DNA of 64,000 nucleotides from Halopseudomonas bauzanensis (GTDB taxonomy: Bacteria; Pseudomonadota; Gammaproteobacteria; Pseudomonadales; Pseudomonadaceae). The notes beneath the pieces are model-generated. The model worked only from the letters and a program-made list of their open reading frames with translations, did no database searches and was not told where the DNA came from. This document shows positions 54,526-63,118 of the stretch, in pieces (the first letter of the stretch is position 1; every line of letters starts with the position of its first letter). The stretch is from positions 1,004,278 to 1,068,277 of the forward strand of contig NZ_FOUA01000001.1 of NCBI RefSeq assembly GCF_900114735.1, written 5' to 3'. Made by a program: the position numbers and the translations under genes.

Positions 54526-57500
54526 ATGTCATTCAATCTTTCCGCCTGGGCACTGCGCAACCGCCAGATTGTTCTGTATTTCATGCTGGTGCTGTCGGTG
54601 GCCGGGTTCCTGTCCTACGGTGAGCTGGGCCAGAGCGAGGACCCGCCCTTCACCTTCAAGGCCATGGTGGTACGCACCAATTGGCCAGGGGCGACGGCCG
54701 AGGAAGTGGCGCGCCAGGTCTCCGACCGGATCGAACAGAAGGCCATGGAAACCGGTGCCTACCAGCAGGTGGTGTCCTATTCCCGGCCCGGCGAATCGAC
54801 CCTTACCTTCGTCGCGCTGGATACGCTCGACTCCAAGGAAATCCCCGAACTCTGGTATCAACTGCGGAAGAAAATCGGCGACATTCGCCACACCCTGCCA
54901 CCGGATGTCGTCGGCCCCTTCTTCAATGATGAGTTCGGCACGACATTCGGCAATATCTATGCACTGACCGGTGACGGTTTCGATTACGCCCTGCTCAAGG
55001 ATTATGCCGAACGCCTGCAATTGCAGCTGCAGCGGGTCAGGGATGTGGGCAAGGTGGAGCTGATCGGCGTTCAGAACGAGAAGATCTGGATCGAGCTGTC
55101 CAACCTCAAGCTGGCGACTCTGGGCCTGCCGCTGGCCGCTGTGCAGCAGGCGCTGGAAGAACAGAACACCTTGCACGAGGCGGGCTTCTTCGAGACTGCC
55201 GATGAGCGGGTGCGCCTGCGGGTATCCGGACAGTTCGAGACGGTCGAGCAGATCCGCCAGTTTCCCATTCGCATCGGTGACCGCACCTTCCGGATCGATG
55301 ACATTGCCGACGTGCACCGGGGGTTCAATGACCCCATGGCACCACGCATGCGCTACATGGAGCAGGACGCGCTGGGCCTGGCGGTCTCGATGAAGCCCGG
55401 TGGCGACATCCTGGCGCTGGGCAAGACCCTGGAAACCGAATTCGAACGCATGCGCCAGACGCTGCCCGTCGGCCTGCAATTGCACAAGGTATCCGACCAG
55501 CCAGAGGCCGTACGCGAGAGCGTCGGCGAGTTCGTCAAGGTGTTAGCCGAAGCGGTCATCATCGTGTTGCTGGTGAGCTTCTTCTCCCTCGGTCTGCGCA
55601 CCGGCCTGGTGGTCGCGCTATCGATTCCGCTGGTGCTGGCGATGACCTTCACGGTGATGAACTACTTCAACATCGGCCTGCACAAGATTTCCCTGGGCGC
55701 CCTGGTTCTGGCGCTGGGCCTGATGGTGGACGATGCCATCATCGCGGCGGAGATGATGGTGATCAAGATGGAGCAGGGTTTCGATCGCCTCAAGGCGGCC
55801 AGCTTCGCCTGGACCAGCACGGCGTTCCCGATGCTCACCGGCACGCTGATCACCGCTGCGGGCTTTCTGCCCATTGCCACCGCTGCTTCGGGGACCGGTG
55901 AATATACTCGGGCGATCTTCCAGGTGGTGACTATCGCGTTGCTGGTTTCCTGGATCGCTGCGGTCATCTTCGTGCCCTACCTGGGGTACAACCTGCTGCC
56001 CGACATGGCAAAACTGCATGCCAAGAAACACGGCGGCAGCCCAGACGGCCATGACCCCTACGCCACCCGCTTCTACCAACGGGTCCGCAGCACGGTGCAG
56101 TGGTGCGTGGTCCACCGCTGGCTGGTGATCGGTGTGACCCTGGGGCTGTTCATCGGCTCGATACTGCTGTTCCGCCTGGTACCGCAGCAGTTCTTCCCGC
56201 CCTCGGCGCGCACCGAACTGATGGTTGATCTCACCCTGGCCGAGGGGGCATCGCTCAAGGCCACCCAGGCCCAGGCCGAGCGCCTGGAAGAGCACCTGCG
56301 CGAACATCCCGGCATCGACAACTTCGTGGCCTATGTCGGTACCGGCTCGCCGCGCTTCTATCTGCCGCTGGATCAGCAATTGCCGGCGACCAACTTTACC
56401 CAGTTCGTCATCAAGACCCACTCGATCGCAGACCGCGAGCAGTTGCGCAGCTGGCTGATGACGTTGCTGGATCAGGAGTTTCCCGAAGTGCGAGCGCGCG
56501 TCTCTCGCCTGGAGAACGGCCCGCCGGTGGGTTATCCGATCCAGTTCCGCATATCCGGTGAACACATCGACGAAGTGCGGCGCATCGCCCGAGAGGTCGC
56601 TGCCAAGGTGCGGGCGAATCCGGGGGTGGCCAACGTCCATCTCAACTGGGAGGCACCCAGCAAAGTGGTGCTGCTGCAGATCGATCAGGAACGCGCCCGG
56701 GCGCTGGGCCTGAGCACCAGCGACGTCTCGGGCTTTCTCTCCAGCCAGTTGACAGGTACCACCGTGAGCCTGTTCCGCGAGGGGGACGAGCTGATCGAGA
56801 TTGCCCTGCGCGGCACCGTTCAGGAACGCGAGGCGCTACAGCACCTGCCCAGCCTGGCGATTCCCACCGGCGATGGACGCAGCGTAGCGCTGGAGCAGGT
56901 GGCGACCCTGGAATACGGCTTCGAGGAAGGTGTCATCTGGCGACGCGATCGCCTGCCGACGGTGACCGTAAGGGGCGACATCCATGGCAGCGAACAGCCG
57001 GCCACCCTGGTACAGCAGATCATGCCCAGCCTCGACCCGATCCGAGCCGAATTGCCGGCCGGATACCGCTTCGCAGTGGGCGGTACCGTAGAAGACTCGC
57101 AGCGGGGGCAGAAGTCGATCATCGCGGGCATACCGCTGTTTCTGCTGGTGGTGATGACCCTGCTGATGTTGCAACTGCGCAGTATCTCGCGCTCGGTCAT
57201 GGTGTTCCTCACCGCACCACTGGGGCTGATCGGTGTGACGCTGTTCCTGCTGGCCTTCCGCGAACCTTTCGGCTTCGTCGCCATGCTCGGCACCATTGCC
57301 CTGTCCGGCATGATCATGCGCAACTCGGTCATCCTGGTCGATCAGATCGAGCAGGATATCGCCGCCGGGCATGACCGCTGGCATGCCGTCATCGATGCCA
57401 CAGTACGCCGCTTCAGGCCCATCGTATTGACCGCGCTGGCGGCCATCCTGGCGATGATTCCGCTGTCGCGCAGCGAGTTTTTCGGGCCGATGGCAGTGGC

Positions 57501-57603
57501 CATCATGGGTGGTCTGACCGTGGCCACGGCGCTGACGCTGCTGTTTCTGCCCGCGCTGTATGCCGCCTGGTTCCGGGTGCGCGAAACCGAAGGGCAGAAC
57601 TGA
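54526..57603 (+). CDS. RND-family efflux transporter, inner-membrane subunit
   Basis: This 1025-residue proton-driven exporter of the AcrB/HAE-1 superfamily has twelve transmembrane segments in two repeats and two large periplasmic loops. The proton-relay aspartates are D402/D403 in LGLMVDDAIIAAEM, and the second half contains GMIMRNSVILVDQIEQ. Substrate cannot be told. GGAG is eight bases ahead of the ATG at 54526. There is no outer-membrane factor gene, so it must borrow a TolC-like protein encoded elsewhere. Confidence 0.93.
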   Translation: MSFNLSAWALRNRQIVLYFMLVLSVAGFLSYGELGQSEDPPFTFKAMVVRTNWPGATAEEVARQVSDRIEQKAMETGAYQQVVSYSRPGESTLTFVALDTLDSKEIPELWYQLRKKIGDIRHTLPPDVVGPFFNDEFGTTFGNIYALTGDGFDYALLKDYAERLQLQLQRVRDVGKVELIGVQNEKIWIELSNLKLATLGLPLAAVQQALEEQNTLHEAGFFETADERVRLRVSGQFETVEQIRQFPIRIGDRTFRIDDIADVHRGFNDPMAPRMRYMEQDALGLAVSMKPGGDILALGKTLETEFERMRQTLPVGLQLHKVSDQPEAVRESVGEFVKVLAEAVIIVLLVSFFSLGLRTGLVVALSIPLVLAMTFTVMNYFNIGLHKISLGALVLALGLMVDDAIIAAEMMVIKMEQGFDRLKAASFAWTSTAFPMLTGTLITAAGFLPIATAASGTGEYTRAIFQVVTIALLVSWIAAVIFVPYLGYNLLPDMAKLHAKKHGGSPDGHDPYATRFYQRVRSTVQWCVVHRWLVIGVTLGLFIGSILLFRLVPQQFFPPSARTELMVDLTLAEGASLKATQAQAERLEEHLREHPGIDNFVAYVGTGSPRFYLPLDQQLPATNFTQFVIKTHSIADREQLRSWLMTLLDQEFPEVRARVSRLENGPPVGYPIQFRISGEHIDEVRRIAREVAAKVRANPGVANVHLNWEAPSKVVLLQIDQERARALGLSTSDVSGFLSSQLTGTTVSLFREGDELIEIALRGTVQEREALQHLPSLAIPTGDGRSVALEQVATLEYGFEEGVIWRRDRLPTVTVRGDIHGSEQPATLVQQIMPSLDPIRAELPAGYRFAVGGTVEDSQRGQKSIIAGIPLFLLVVMTLLMLQLRSISRSVMVFLTAPLGLIGVTLFLLAFREPFGFVAMLGTIALSGMIMRNSVILVDQIEQDIAAGHDRWHAVIDATVRRFRPIVLTALAAILAMIPLSRSEFFGPMAVAIMGGLTVATALTLLFLPALYAAWFRVRETEGQN

Positions 57604-57926
57604 TGTCCCCGGCCCGCCTTTGTTGTCACTTTCGGCGAATTTGACTACACGGGGCGGGATTAGAGCGACGCAGGAAGCCGAGGCCGAGACCCGAATTTGC
57701 GGTCCGGCCCCGGTGTCGCCGATGGATCCTTCGCCTTGGCGAAGGACGACGGGTTCCGGCTATACGCTCGAATACCGCGTGGTAAAGCGCTCCGTGAGTG
57801 AAAGGTTAGGAGTTTTTGTTTAGATAAGAACCATACTTGTTTGCATTGCGCCATTCTCGAGTATTGCTGGCATCCCCTTAACGCTTCCCCGTTGTACTGC
57901 CAGGAAGCCTCGCAGGAGTGCCACGG
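57604..57926. other. Intergenic region with a hairpin repeat
   Basis: This 323-base stretch contains the perfect hairpin CCTTCGCC-TT-GGCGAAGG at 57728-57745, of a type common in intergenic repeats, but no T-run following it. I see no protein-like frame or tRNA. The last part provides AGGAG (57914-57918) for the next gene. Confidence 0.45.
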
Positions 57927-58697
57927 TTGACTGCCACCTTCAAATCCATCGATACAGCTACCCATGCCCGGCTGGTTGCCGATATTCGCAGGCAGGGCTT
58001 CGCCTGCATCCCCGACTACCTCAATGCCGAGCACCTGGCCCGCCTGCGCAGCGAGCTGTCGACGCAGGCCGTACAGCACCACGGTAACTATTTCGCCTAC
58101 CATGGCGGCTCCACGGTTGAACGCAGCCTGCTGGGTCTGTTGGCCGAATCCACCGAGTTCCGCTCGCTGCTCGACGCCGTCCATCAGCTGAGTTGTACGC
58201 GGCCCGCCCATGATCCGGTCATCCGTCAGGTGCTGCGCTGCGTGCAGGGCCAGACCGGCCGGCGCGAATCCAACGCGTTCCATTATGATGCGACCCTGGT
58301 CACCGCTCTGGTACCCATCGAAATTCCCCAGGACGCCGAGCAATGCGGCGATCTGCTGATGTTCCCCAATATCCGGCCGGTGCGCGCCAATGTCCTGTTC
58401 AACCTGCTGGAAAAGGCGCTGTTGCAGAACCGCCTGAGCCGCGCGCTGCTGGTTTTTGCCATTCGCCATAGCTGGGCCCGACCGCTCCGATTGATCCTGC
58501 AACCTGGCAACCTCTACCTGTTCTGGGGCTACCGGACCTTGCATGCCAATGAGCCCTGTAGCCCCACCCACCGGCGCGCCACGGCGCTGTTCCATTATGG
58601 CGATCCCCATGCCGGCAGCCTGTTGACGCGGCTGACCCTGAAGCTCACCGAGCGCCGGGCCCGCCGCCGCAGCCGGCCGCCCTTAGGGAGTCTCTGA
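57927..58697 (+). CDS. PhyH-like 2-oxoglutarate/Fe(II) dioxygenase
   Basis: This 256-residue protein has an iron-site HxD in NAFHYDATLVTAL near residue 117 and a distal His in YRTLHANEPCSP near residue 207, followed by an Arg (HRRAT). This is the pattern of phytanoyl-CoA-dioxygenase-like non-haem oxygenases. The substrate is unknown. The start is taken as TTG at 57927 because AGGAG (57914-57918) lies eight bases ahead; the in-frame GTG at 57918 overlaps that site. The 3' end overlaps the next gene convergently by 15 bases. Confidence 0.75.
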   Translation: MTATFKSIDTATHARLVADIRRQGFACIPDYLNAEHLARLRSELSTQAVQHHGNYFAYHGGSTVERSLLGLLAESTEFRSLLDAVHQLSCTRPAHDPVIRQVLRCVQGQTGRRESNAFHYDATLVTALVPIEIPQDAEQCGDLLMFPNIRPVRANVLFNLLEKALLQNRLSRALLVFAIRHSWARPLRLILQPGNLYLFWGYRTLHANEPCSPTHRRATALFHYGDPHAGSLLTRLTLKLTERRARRRSRPPLGSL

Positions 58698-59051
58698 TAG
58701 GTTGACCGCCTGCAGCCGAGCACCGCGGCGCTCGACCCGCTGCCCGACAGCAAATTGCGCAGCGGGTGAACGCACCTCCCGCACCGCGCCCGCGGTATCG
58801 CGCACGGCATAGGCTCGCTCCTCCAGACCGCTGGCGGTCTGTATTCCCTTGCCGACGAACAGCCCGACGCCAGCCCCCACCAACGCCCCCAGCGGTCCAC
58901 CGGCAGCGCCACCGAGCATGACGCCAGTGCTCACTCCCAGAGCTCCGCCGGCAGTGGTGTCGGTGGTCTCGCCGACGATCTCGTCGGCCGCTGCCAAACT
59001 GGCCGCTGCGGTCAGTGCCAGGGTCAAGCCAAAAGTGATCAGGGATTTCAT
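58683..59051 (-). CDS. Glycine-zipper outer-membrane-type protein
   Basis: This 122-residue exported protein has a signal peptide (TFGLTLALTAAASLAAA) and a glycine-rich central segment (GGAAGGPLGALVGAGVGLFVG, written over residues 47-67) with GxxxG repeats of the glycine-zipper type. A polar C-terminal part follows. Such proteins sit in or at the outer membrane; no function is assigned. AGGAG precedes ATG 59051. The FNR-type box in the divergent gap could affect it as well as norR. Confidence 0.75.
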   Translation of the reverse strand: MKSLITFGLTLALTAAASLAAADEIVGETTDTTAGGALGVSTGVMLGGAAGGPLGALVGAGVGLFVGKGIQTASGLEERAYAVRDTAGAVREVRSPAAQFAVGQRVERRGARLQAVNLSETP

Positions 59052-59117
59052 AGGTTGCTCCTCGTGTGGATGTAAATGTTCCCAGTTCACCCTTCACAAA
59101 GCGTGCCAGCGCCGGAA

Positions 59118-59131
59118 TTGACCGTAATCAA
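59118..59131. promoter_or_regulatory. FNR/ANR/DNR-type box upstream of the norR-like gene
   Basis: TTGACCGTAATCAA matches the TTGAT-N4-ATCAA consensus at nine of ten defined positions. It lies 75 bases before the norR-like ATG and 66 bases before the divergent glycine-zipper gene. Confidence 0.65.
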
Positions 59132-59206
59132 GGACTTGTCCGCCGCGGGTGGTCATATTCACAACCGTGTTTCAGGTAATGAAAACCCAAGCGTTGTGGA
59201 TAGGAC

Positions 59207-60841
59207 ATGACTCCCAGCCCCGTGCTCACCACCCTTCTCCCGCTGCTGGATGATCTCAGTCGGGATCTGCCCCAGGCCGAACACTACCGGCGCCTGCTGC
59301 TGGCGCTGCGCGCCTGTCTGCCGTGCGATGCGCTGGCGCTGTTGCGTCTGGACGGTGATCTGCTAGTGCCGGTGGCAGTGCTGGGACTGAGTCCGGACAC
59401 CCTGGGCCGCCGCTTCCGGGTGAGCGAGCATCCGCGGCTGGCGCAGGTTCTGGGCAGCCGGGGTGCCATCCGCTTTGCCGCTGACTGCGACCTGCCAGAT
59501 CCCTATGACGGTCTGGTCGAAGGGACACCGGGGCGCCTGCAGGTCCATGACTGCCTGGGTTGCCCGCTGACCATTGATGACCGCCCCTGGGGTCTGCTCA
59601 GCCTGGATTCGCTGGACCCAGCCCGCTTTGGCCATATCGATCTTCCCAGCCTGGAAGCATTCACCCGCCTGGCGGCAGCCACGGTCAAGGCGTGCGAGCG
59701 TATGAACAGGCTGACGCGTCAGGCCGAGGATGGGCGAAAGCTCGCGGAAACCTGGCGCCAGGTCGCCAGCTGCGCTACTTCCCGAGAGCTGATCGGTGCC
59801 AGCCAGGCCCACCGGCATCTGCTGAAAGAAATCGATCTTGTAGCCAGAAGTGATCTTTCGGTATTGATCAGCGGCGAAACGGGCGTGGGCAAGGAGCTGG
59901 TCGCCCAGGCGGTCCATCAGCGATCCGAGCGCCGCAACAAGCCGTTGATCAGCCTCAACTGCGCCGCGCTGCCCGAGTCGCTGGTCGAGAGTGAGCTATT
60001 CGGTCATGTGCGCGGCGCATTCTCCGGCGCCACCGGCACCCGCGGTGGCAAGTTCGAGCTGGCCGATGGCGGCACACTGTTTCTCGATGAGGTCGGCGAA
60101 CTGCCGCTGAGCGTGCAGGCCAAGCTGCTGCGGGTACTGCAGAACGGCCAGTTGCAGCGTCTGGGGTCGGATCAGCAACTGCACGTGGACGTGCGCATCA
60201 TCGCCGCCACCAACCGGGATCTGGCAGAGGAAGTGCGCGCCGGGCGTTTTCGCGCCGACCTGTACCACCGTCTCGGCGCCTATCCATTGCGTGTGCCCGC
60301 GCTGCGTGAGCGCGACGGCGATGTGCTGTTGCTGGCCGGCTACTTTCTGGAACAGGGCCGCACCCGGCTCCAGGCTCCCGGGCTGGGGTTGAGCCAGGCG
60401 GCTCGCGACGCCCTGCTGGCCTATGACTGGCCGGGCAATGTGCGCGAGCTGGAGCACCTGGTCAGTCGGGCCATTCTCCGAGCCCGGGCCAGGGGCGCGG
60501 GCGCGCCGTTACCGCTGCAGCTGTCTGCGGCGGATCTGGATCTGGCCGCAGTTGTCGCTCCCGCCAGCGTCGCCGCGCAGATCGCCAATGCACAGTTGCC
60601 GCATTACGGGCTGCGCCAGGCGGTAGACGCCTATCAGCGCCAGCTCATCGAAACCGTACTGACCCACAATCACGGCAACCTGTCGGCGACTGCCCGTGCC
60701 CTGCAGATCGATCGCGGCAATCTGCACCGGCTGGTCCGGCGGCTCGGGCTGGTAGTCACAGGCAGACCCGATCGCCGCGCTGGCTCCGGAAGTGATAGCG
60801 ATACTCATCAGAAAATTGCCCCGTATTTGACAGGATGTTGA
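59207..60841 (+). CDS. norR: NorR-like sigma-54-dependent nitric-oxide-responsive activator
   Basis: This 544-residue bacterial enhancer-binding protein has an N-terminal GAF domain (about 1-165) keeping the NorR iron-site region: [26 protein letters not shown] and LLSLDSLDP. The AAA+ domain has Walker A GETGVGKE (223-230) and Walker B GGTLFLDE (288-295). The sigma-54 contact loop reads GAFSGA (270-275), not the canonical GAFTGA. A Fis-type helix-turn-helix is at about 500-520 ([19 protein letters not shown]). The position just before nosR suggests a role in nitric or nitrous oxide respiration, but its targets are not shown. No norV, fhp or norCB gene is in view. Confidence 0.85.
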   Translation: MTPSPVLTTLLPLLDDLSRDLPQAEHYRRLLLALRACLPCDALALLRLDGDLLVPVAVLGLSPDTLGRRFRVSEHPRLAQVLGSRGAIRFAADCDLPDPYDGLVEGTPGRLQVHDCLGCPLTIDDRPWGLLSLDSLDPARFGHIDLPSLEAFTRLAAATVKACERMNRLTRQAEDGRKLAETWRQVASCATSRELIGASQAHRHLLKEIDLVARSDLSVLISGETGVGKELVAQAVHQRSERRNKPLISLNCAALPESLVESELFGHVRGAFSGATGTRGGKFELADGGTLFLDEVGELPLSVQAKLLRVLQNGQLQRLGSDQQLHVDVRIIAATNRDLAEEVRAGRFRADLYHRLGAYPLRVPALRERDGDVLLLAGYFLEQGRTRLQAPGLGLSQAARDALLAYDWPGNVRELEHLVSRAILRARARGAGAPLPLQLSAADLDLAAVVAPASVAAQIANAQLPHYGLRQAVDAYQRQLIETVLTHNHGNLSATARALQIDRGNLHRLVRRLGLVVTGRPDRRAGSGSDSDTHQKIAPYLTGC

Positions 60842-60851
60842 TACTGATCAA
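60838..60851 (+). promoter_or_regulatory. Perfect FNR/ANR/DNR box upstream of nosR
   Basis: TTGATACTGATCAA is a perfect TTGAT-N4-ATCAA site overlapping the stop codon of the norR-like gene, 58 bases before the nosR ATG. It implies anaerobic or nitric-oxide control by an FNR-family regulator. Confidence 0.82.
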
Positions 60852-60909
60852 GTCTTCTTTAACTGGGGGTTATTAGAATGAAAATACTCTTGATATGGAA
60901 AGAACTGCT

Positions 60910-63078
60910 ATGAAGTTGTCGATAGTTGCCGCGGTTCTCAGCAGATGGATGCTGGCCATCGGCCTGTTGTTCGCGACCCTGTCACTGGCACCCGTGTTGG
61001 CCGCCGATCAATCCCTCATCGATCAACGGATCGAACAGTTCTTCCCCCAGGCGACCGTCATTTCCGAACCGGAAGGCGACTACGGGGTGCGCACGCTCAG
61101 CGATGCCGTCGGCACGGTGTACGGTTACGCCTTCGAAAGCATCAACGTGCTCAACATTCCTGCCTATTCCGGCAAGCCGATCAATATGCTGGTGCTGATG
61201 GACACCGACGGGGTAATTCAGGACGCCTACGTGCTGGAACACCACGAACCTATCCTGCTGATCGGTATTCCCGAGCAGAAACTGCATGATTTCACTGCCC
61301 TGTATGCCGGCGTCAAGGCGGACCAGCGGGTGGTGGTTGGCCGCTCCAGGGATGAGAACGCCATTACCGTCGATGCCGTGTCCGGCGCGACGGTGACGGT
61401 GATGGTGGTCAACGAGATCGTCATGCGCGCGGCGCATGACGTGGCCGCATCGCTGGGCCTGGTCAAGGGCAATCTCACCGCCCGCGGCAAGCCGGCGACC
61501 GTCCGTGAGGATGTCTACCAGGAGGCCAGCTGGCCTGAGCTGACCGGCGACGGCTCGATCCGCCGACTGCTGTTGAGCAACGCGGATATCAACCGCGCCT
61601 TCCAGGGCACTGAAGCCGAGGGTGTCGACGAGGCTCCGGCGGAACGCAGCGAGGAAACCTTCATTGATCTGTATACCACCTGGCTGAACGCGCCGACCAT
61701 CGGCCGCGCCGTGCTGGGCGACAACCAGTATCGCTTCCTGATGGACGATCTCAAGCCCGGCGAACATGCCTTCGCGGTGCTGGGCAGCGGCCAGTATTCG
61801 TTCAAGGGCTCGGGCTATGTGCGCGGCGGCATCTTCGACCGGGTACAGATTCGTCAGTTCGGCAACATCCACAGCTTCCGCGACCTGGACCATATCCGCC
61901 TGTATGACGTGATGGCCGAGGGCGCCCCGCCATTCCAGGAAATGGCCATCTTCATCCTCCGTGAAGATGCCGGCTTCGATCCCGGCACGCCCTGGACCCT
62001 GGAGTTGCTGGTCCGCCGCCAGACCGGCCCGGTGGACAGTATCTTCGTCAGCTTCGAGCTGCCCTATGAAACGCCCGAGCACTACATCGAACGCCCGGTA
62101 CCCACGCCCGAGGAGCTGCGTGCCATCGAGGAGGCCAATCGGCCGGTGTGGGTCAACATCTGGTATCAGAAAAGCTTCCAGGTCGGGGTGGTCCTGGCCG
62201 CCCTGCTGCTGTTGACGGTGATCCTGTTCTTCCAGGACAACTTCGCCCGGCATCCGAACTTCCTGCGCTGGCTGCGTCATGGCTACCTGACCTTCACCGT
62301 GGTGTTCATCGGCTGGTACGCCCTGGGCCAGCTGTCGATCGTCAACGTGTTGACCTTCGTCCATGCGCTGGTAACCGAGTTCCGTTGGGAGCTGTTCCTC
62401 AGCGACCCGGTCATCTTCATCATCTGGACCTTCACCGCTGCCAGTATCCTGCTCTGGGGTCGCGGGGTGTTCTGCGGCTGGCTGTGCCCCTTCGGTGCAT
62501 TGCAGGAGCTGATCAACGAGATCGCCCGCAAACTGAAGATTCCCCAGTACGAGCTGCCTTTTGCCGTACATGAACGACTGTGGGCCATCAAGTACATCAT
62601 CCTGCTGGTGCTGTTCGGCATCTCGCTGGAATCGATGATGATGGCCGAGAAGGCCGCCGAGGTGGAGCCCTTCAAGACCGCCATCACCCTGAAGTTCGAT
62701 CGCCAATGGTGGTTCGTGCTGTACGCGGTGATTCTGCTGGTGATCAACATCTTCACCCGCAAGGTGTTCTGCCGCTATATCTGCCCGCTGGGCGCGGCCC
62801 TGTCGGTCACCAGCCGGGTGCGCCTGTTCGACTGGCTCAAGCGTCGCAAGGAGTGCGGCAACCCCTGCCAGCTGTGCGCCAAGGAGTGTGAGATCCAGGC
62901 GATTCACCCCGATGGACACATCAACCACAACGAGTGCCATTACTGCCTCGATTGTCAGATGACCTATCACAACGAGAACAAGTGTCCTCCGCTGATCCTC
63001 AAGAACAAGCGCAAGACACGTGGAAAGAAAGCGCCGGACGAGCAGTTGATTCCGGTGGTGCAAGTAGTCGAACCCTGA
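60910..63078 (+). CDS. nosR: NosR, regulatory and electron-transfer protein for nitrous oxide reductase
   Basis: This 722-residue membrane flavo-iron-sulfur protein is needed for nosZ expression and for electron supply to N2O reductase. It has a signal peptide to about residue 32. A periplasmic FMN domain carries the covalent-flavin motif DAVSGATVT (Thr161), and several transmembrane helices start from about residue 418. Cys-rich membrane motifs are CGWLCPFGAL and CRYICPLGAA. Two cytoplasmic 4Fe-4S clusters are indicated by CGNPCQLCAKEC and CHYCLDCQ. ATG 60910 is preferred over 60895, as it opens directly onto the signal peptide. nosZ follows after 40 bases. Confidence 0.94.
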   Translation: MKLSIVAAVLSRWMLAIGLLFATLSLAPVLAADQSLIDQRIEQFFPQATVISEPEGDYGVRTLSDAVGTVYGYAFESINVLNIPAYSGKPINMLVLMDTDGVIQDAYVLEHHEPILLIGIPEQKLHDFTALYAGVKADQRVVVGRSRDENAITVDAVSGATVTVMVVNEIVMRAAHDVAASLGLVKGNLTARGKPATVREDVYQEASWPELTGDGSIRRLLLSNADINRAFQGTEAEGVDEAPAERSEETFIDLYTTWLNAPTIGRAVLGDNQYRFLMDDLKPGEHAFAVLGSGQYSFKGSGYVRGGIFDRVQIRQFGNIHSFRDLDHIRLYDVMAEGAPPFQEMAIFILREDAGFDPGTPWTLELLVRRQTGPVDSIFVSFELPYETPEHYIERPVPTPEELRAIEEANRPVWVNIWYQKSFQVGVVLAALLLLTVILFFQDNFARHPNFLRWLRHGYLTFTVVFIGWYALGQLSIVNVLTFVHALVTEFRWELFLSDPVIFIIWTFTAASILLWGRGVFCGWLCPFGALQELINEIARKLKIPQYELPFAVHERLWAIKYIILLVLFGISLESMMMAEKAAEVEPFKTAITLKFDRQWWFVLYAVILLVINIFTRKVFCRYICPLGAALSVTSRVRLFDWLKRRKECGNPCQLCAKECEIQAIHPDGHINHNECHYCLDCQMTYHNENKCPPLILKNKRKTRGKKAPDEQLIPVVQVVEP

Positions 63079-63118
63079 CCCGCAAGGTCAACGAAGATGG
63101 CCCAATAAGGAGCTGAAC

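Noticed and set aside
57728-57745. Terminator of the RND operon
   Set aside because: The hairpin is perfect but lies over 120 bases from the stop codon and lacks a T-run, so it is listed only as an intergenic repeat.
60982-63063. A 693-codon open frame on the minus strand opposite nosR
   Set aside because: nosR is intact with its cysteine motifs. The opposing frame is a compositional shadow.
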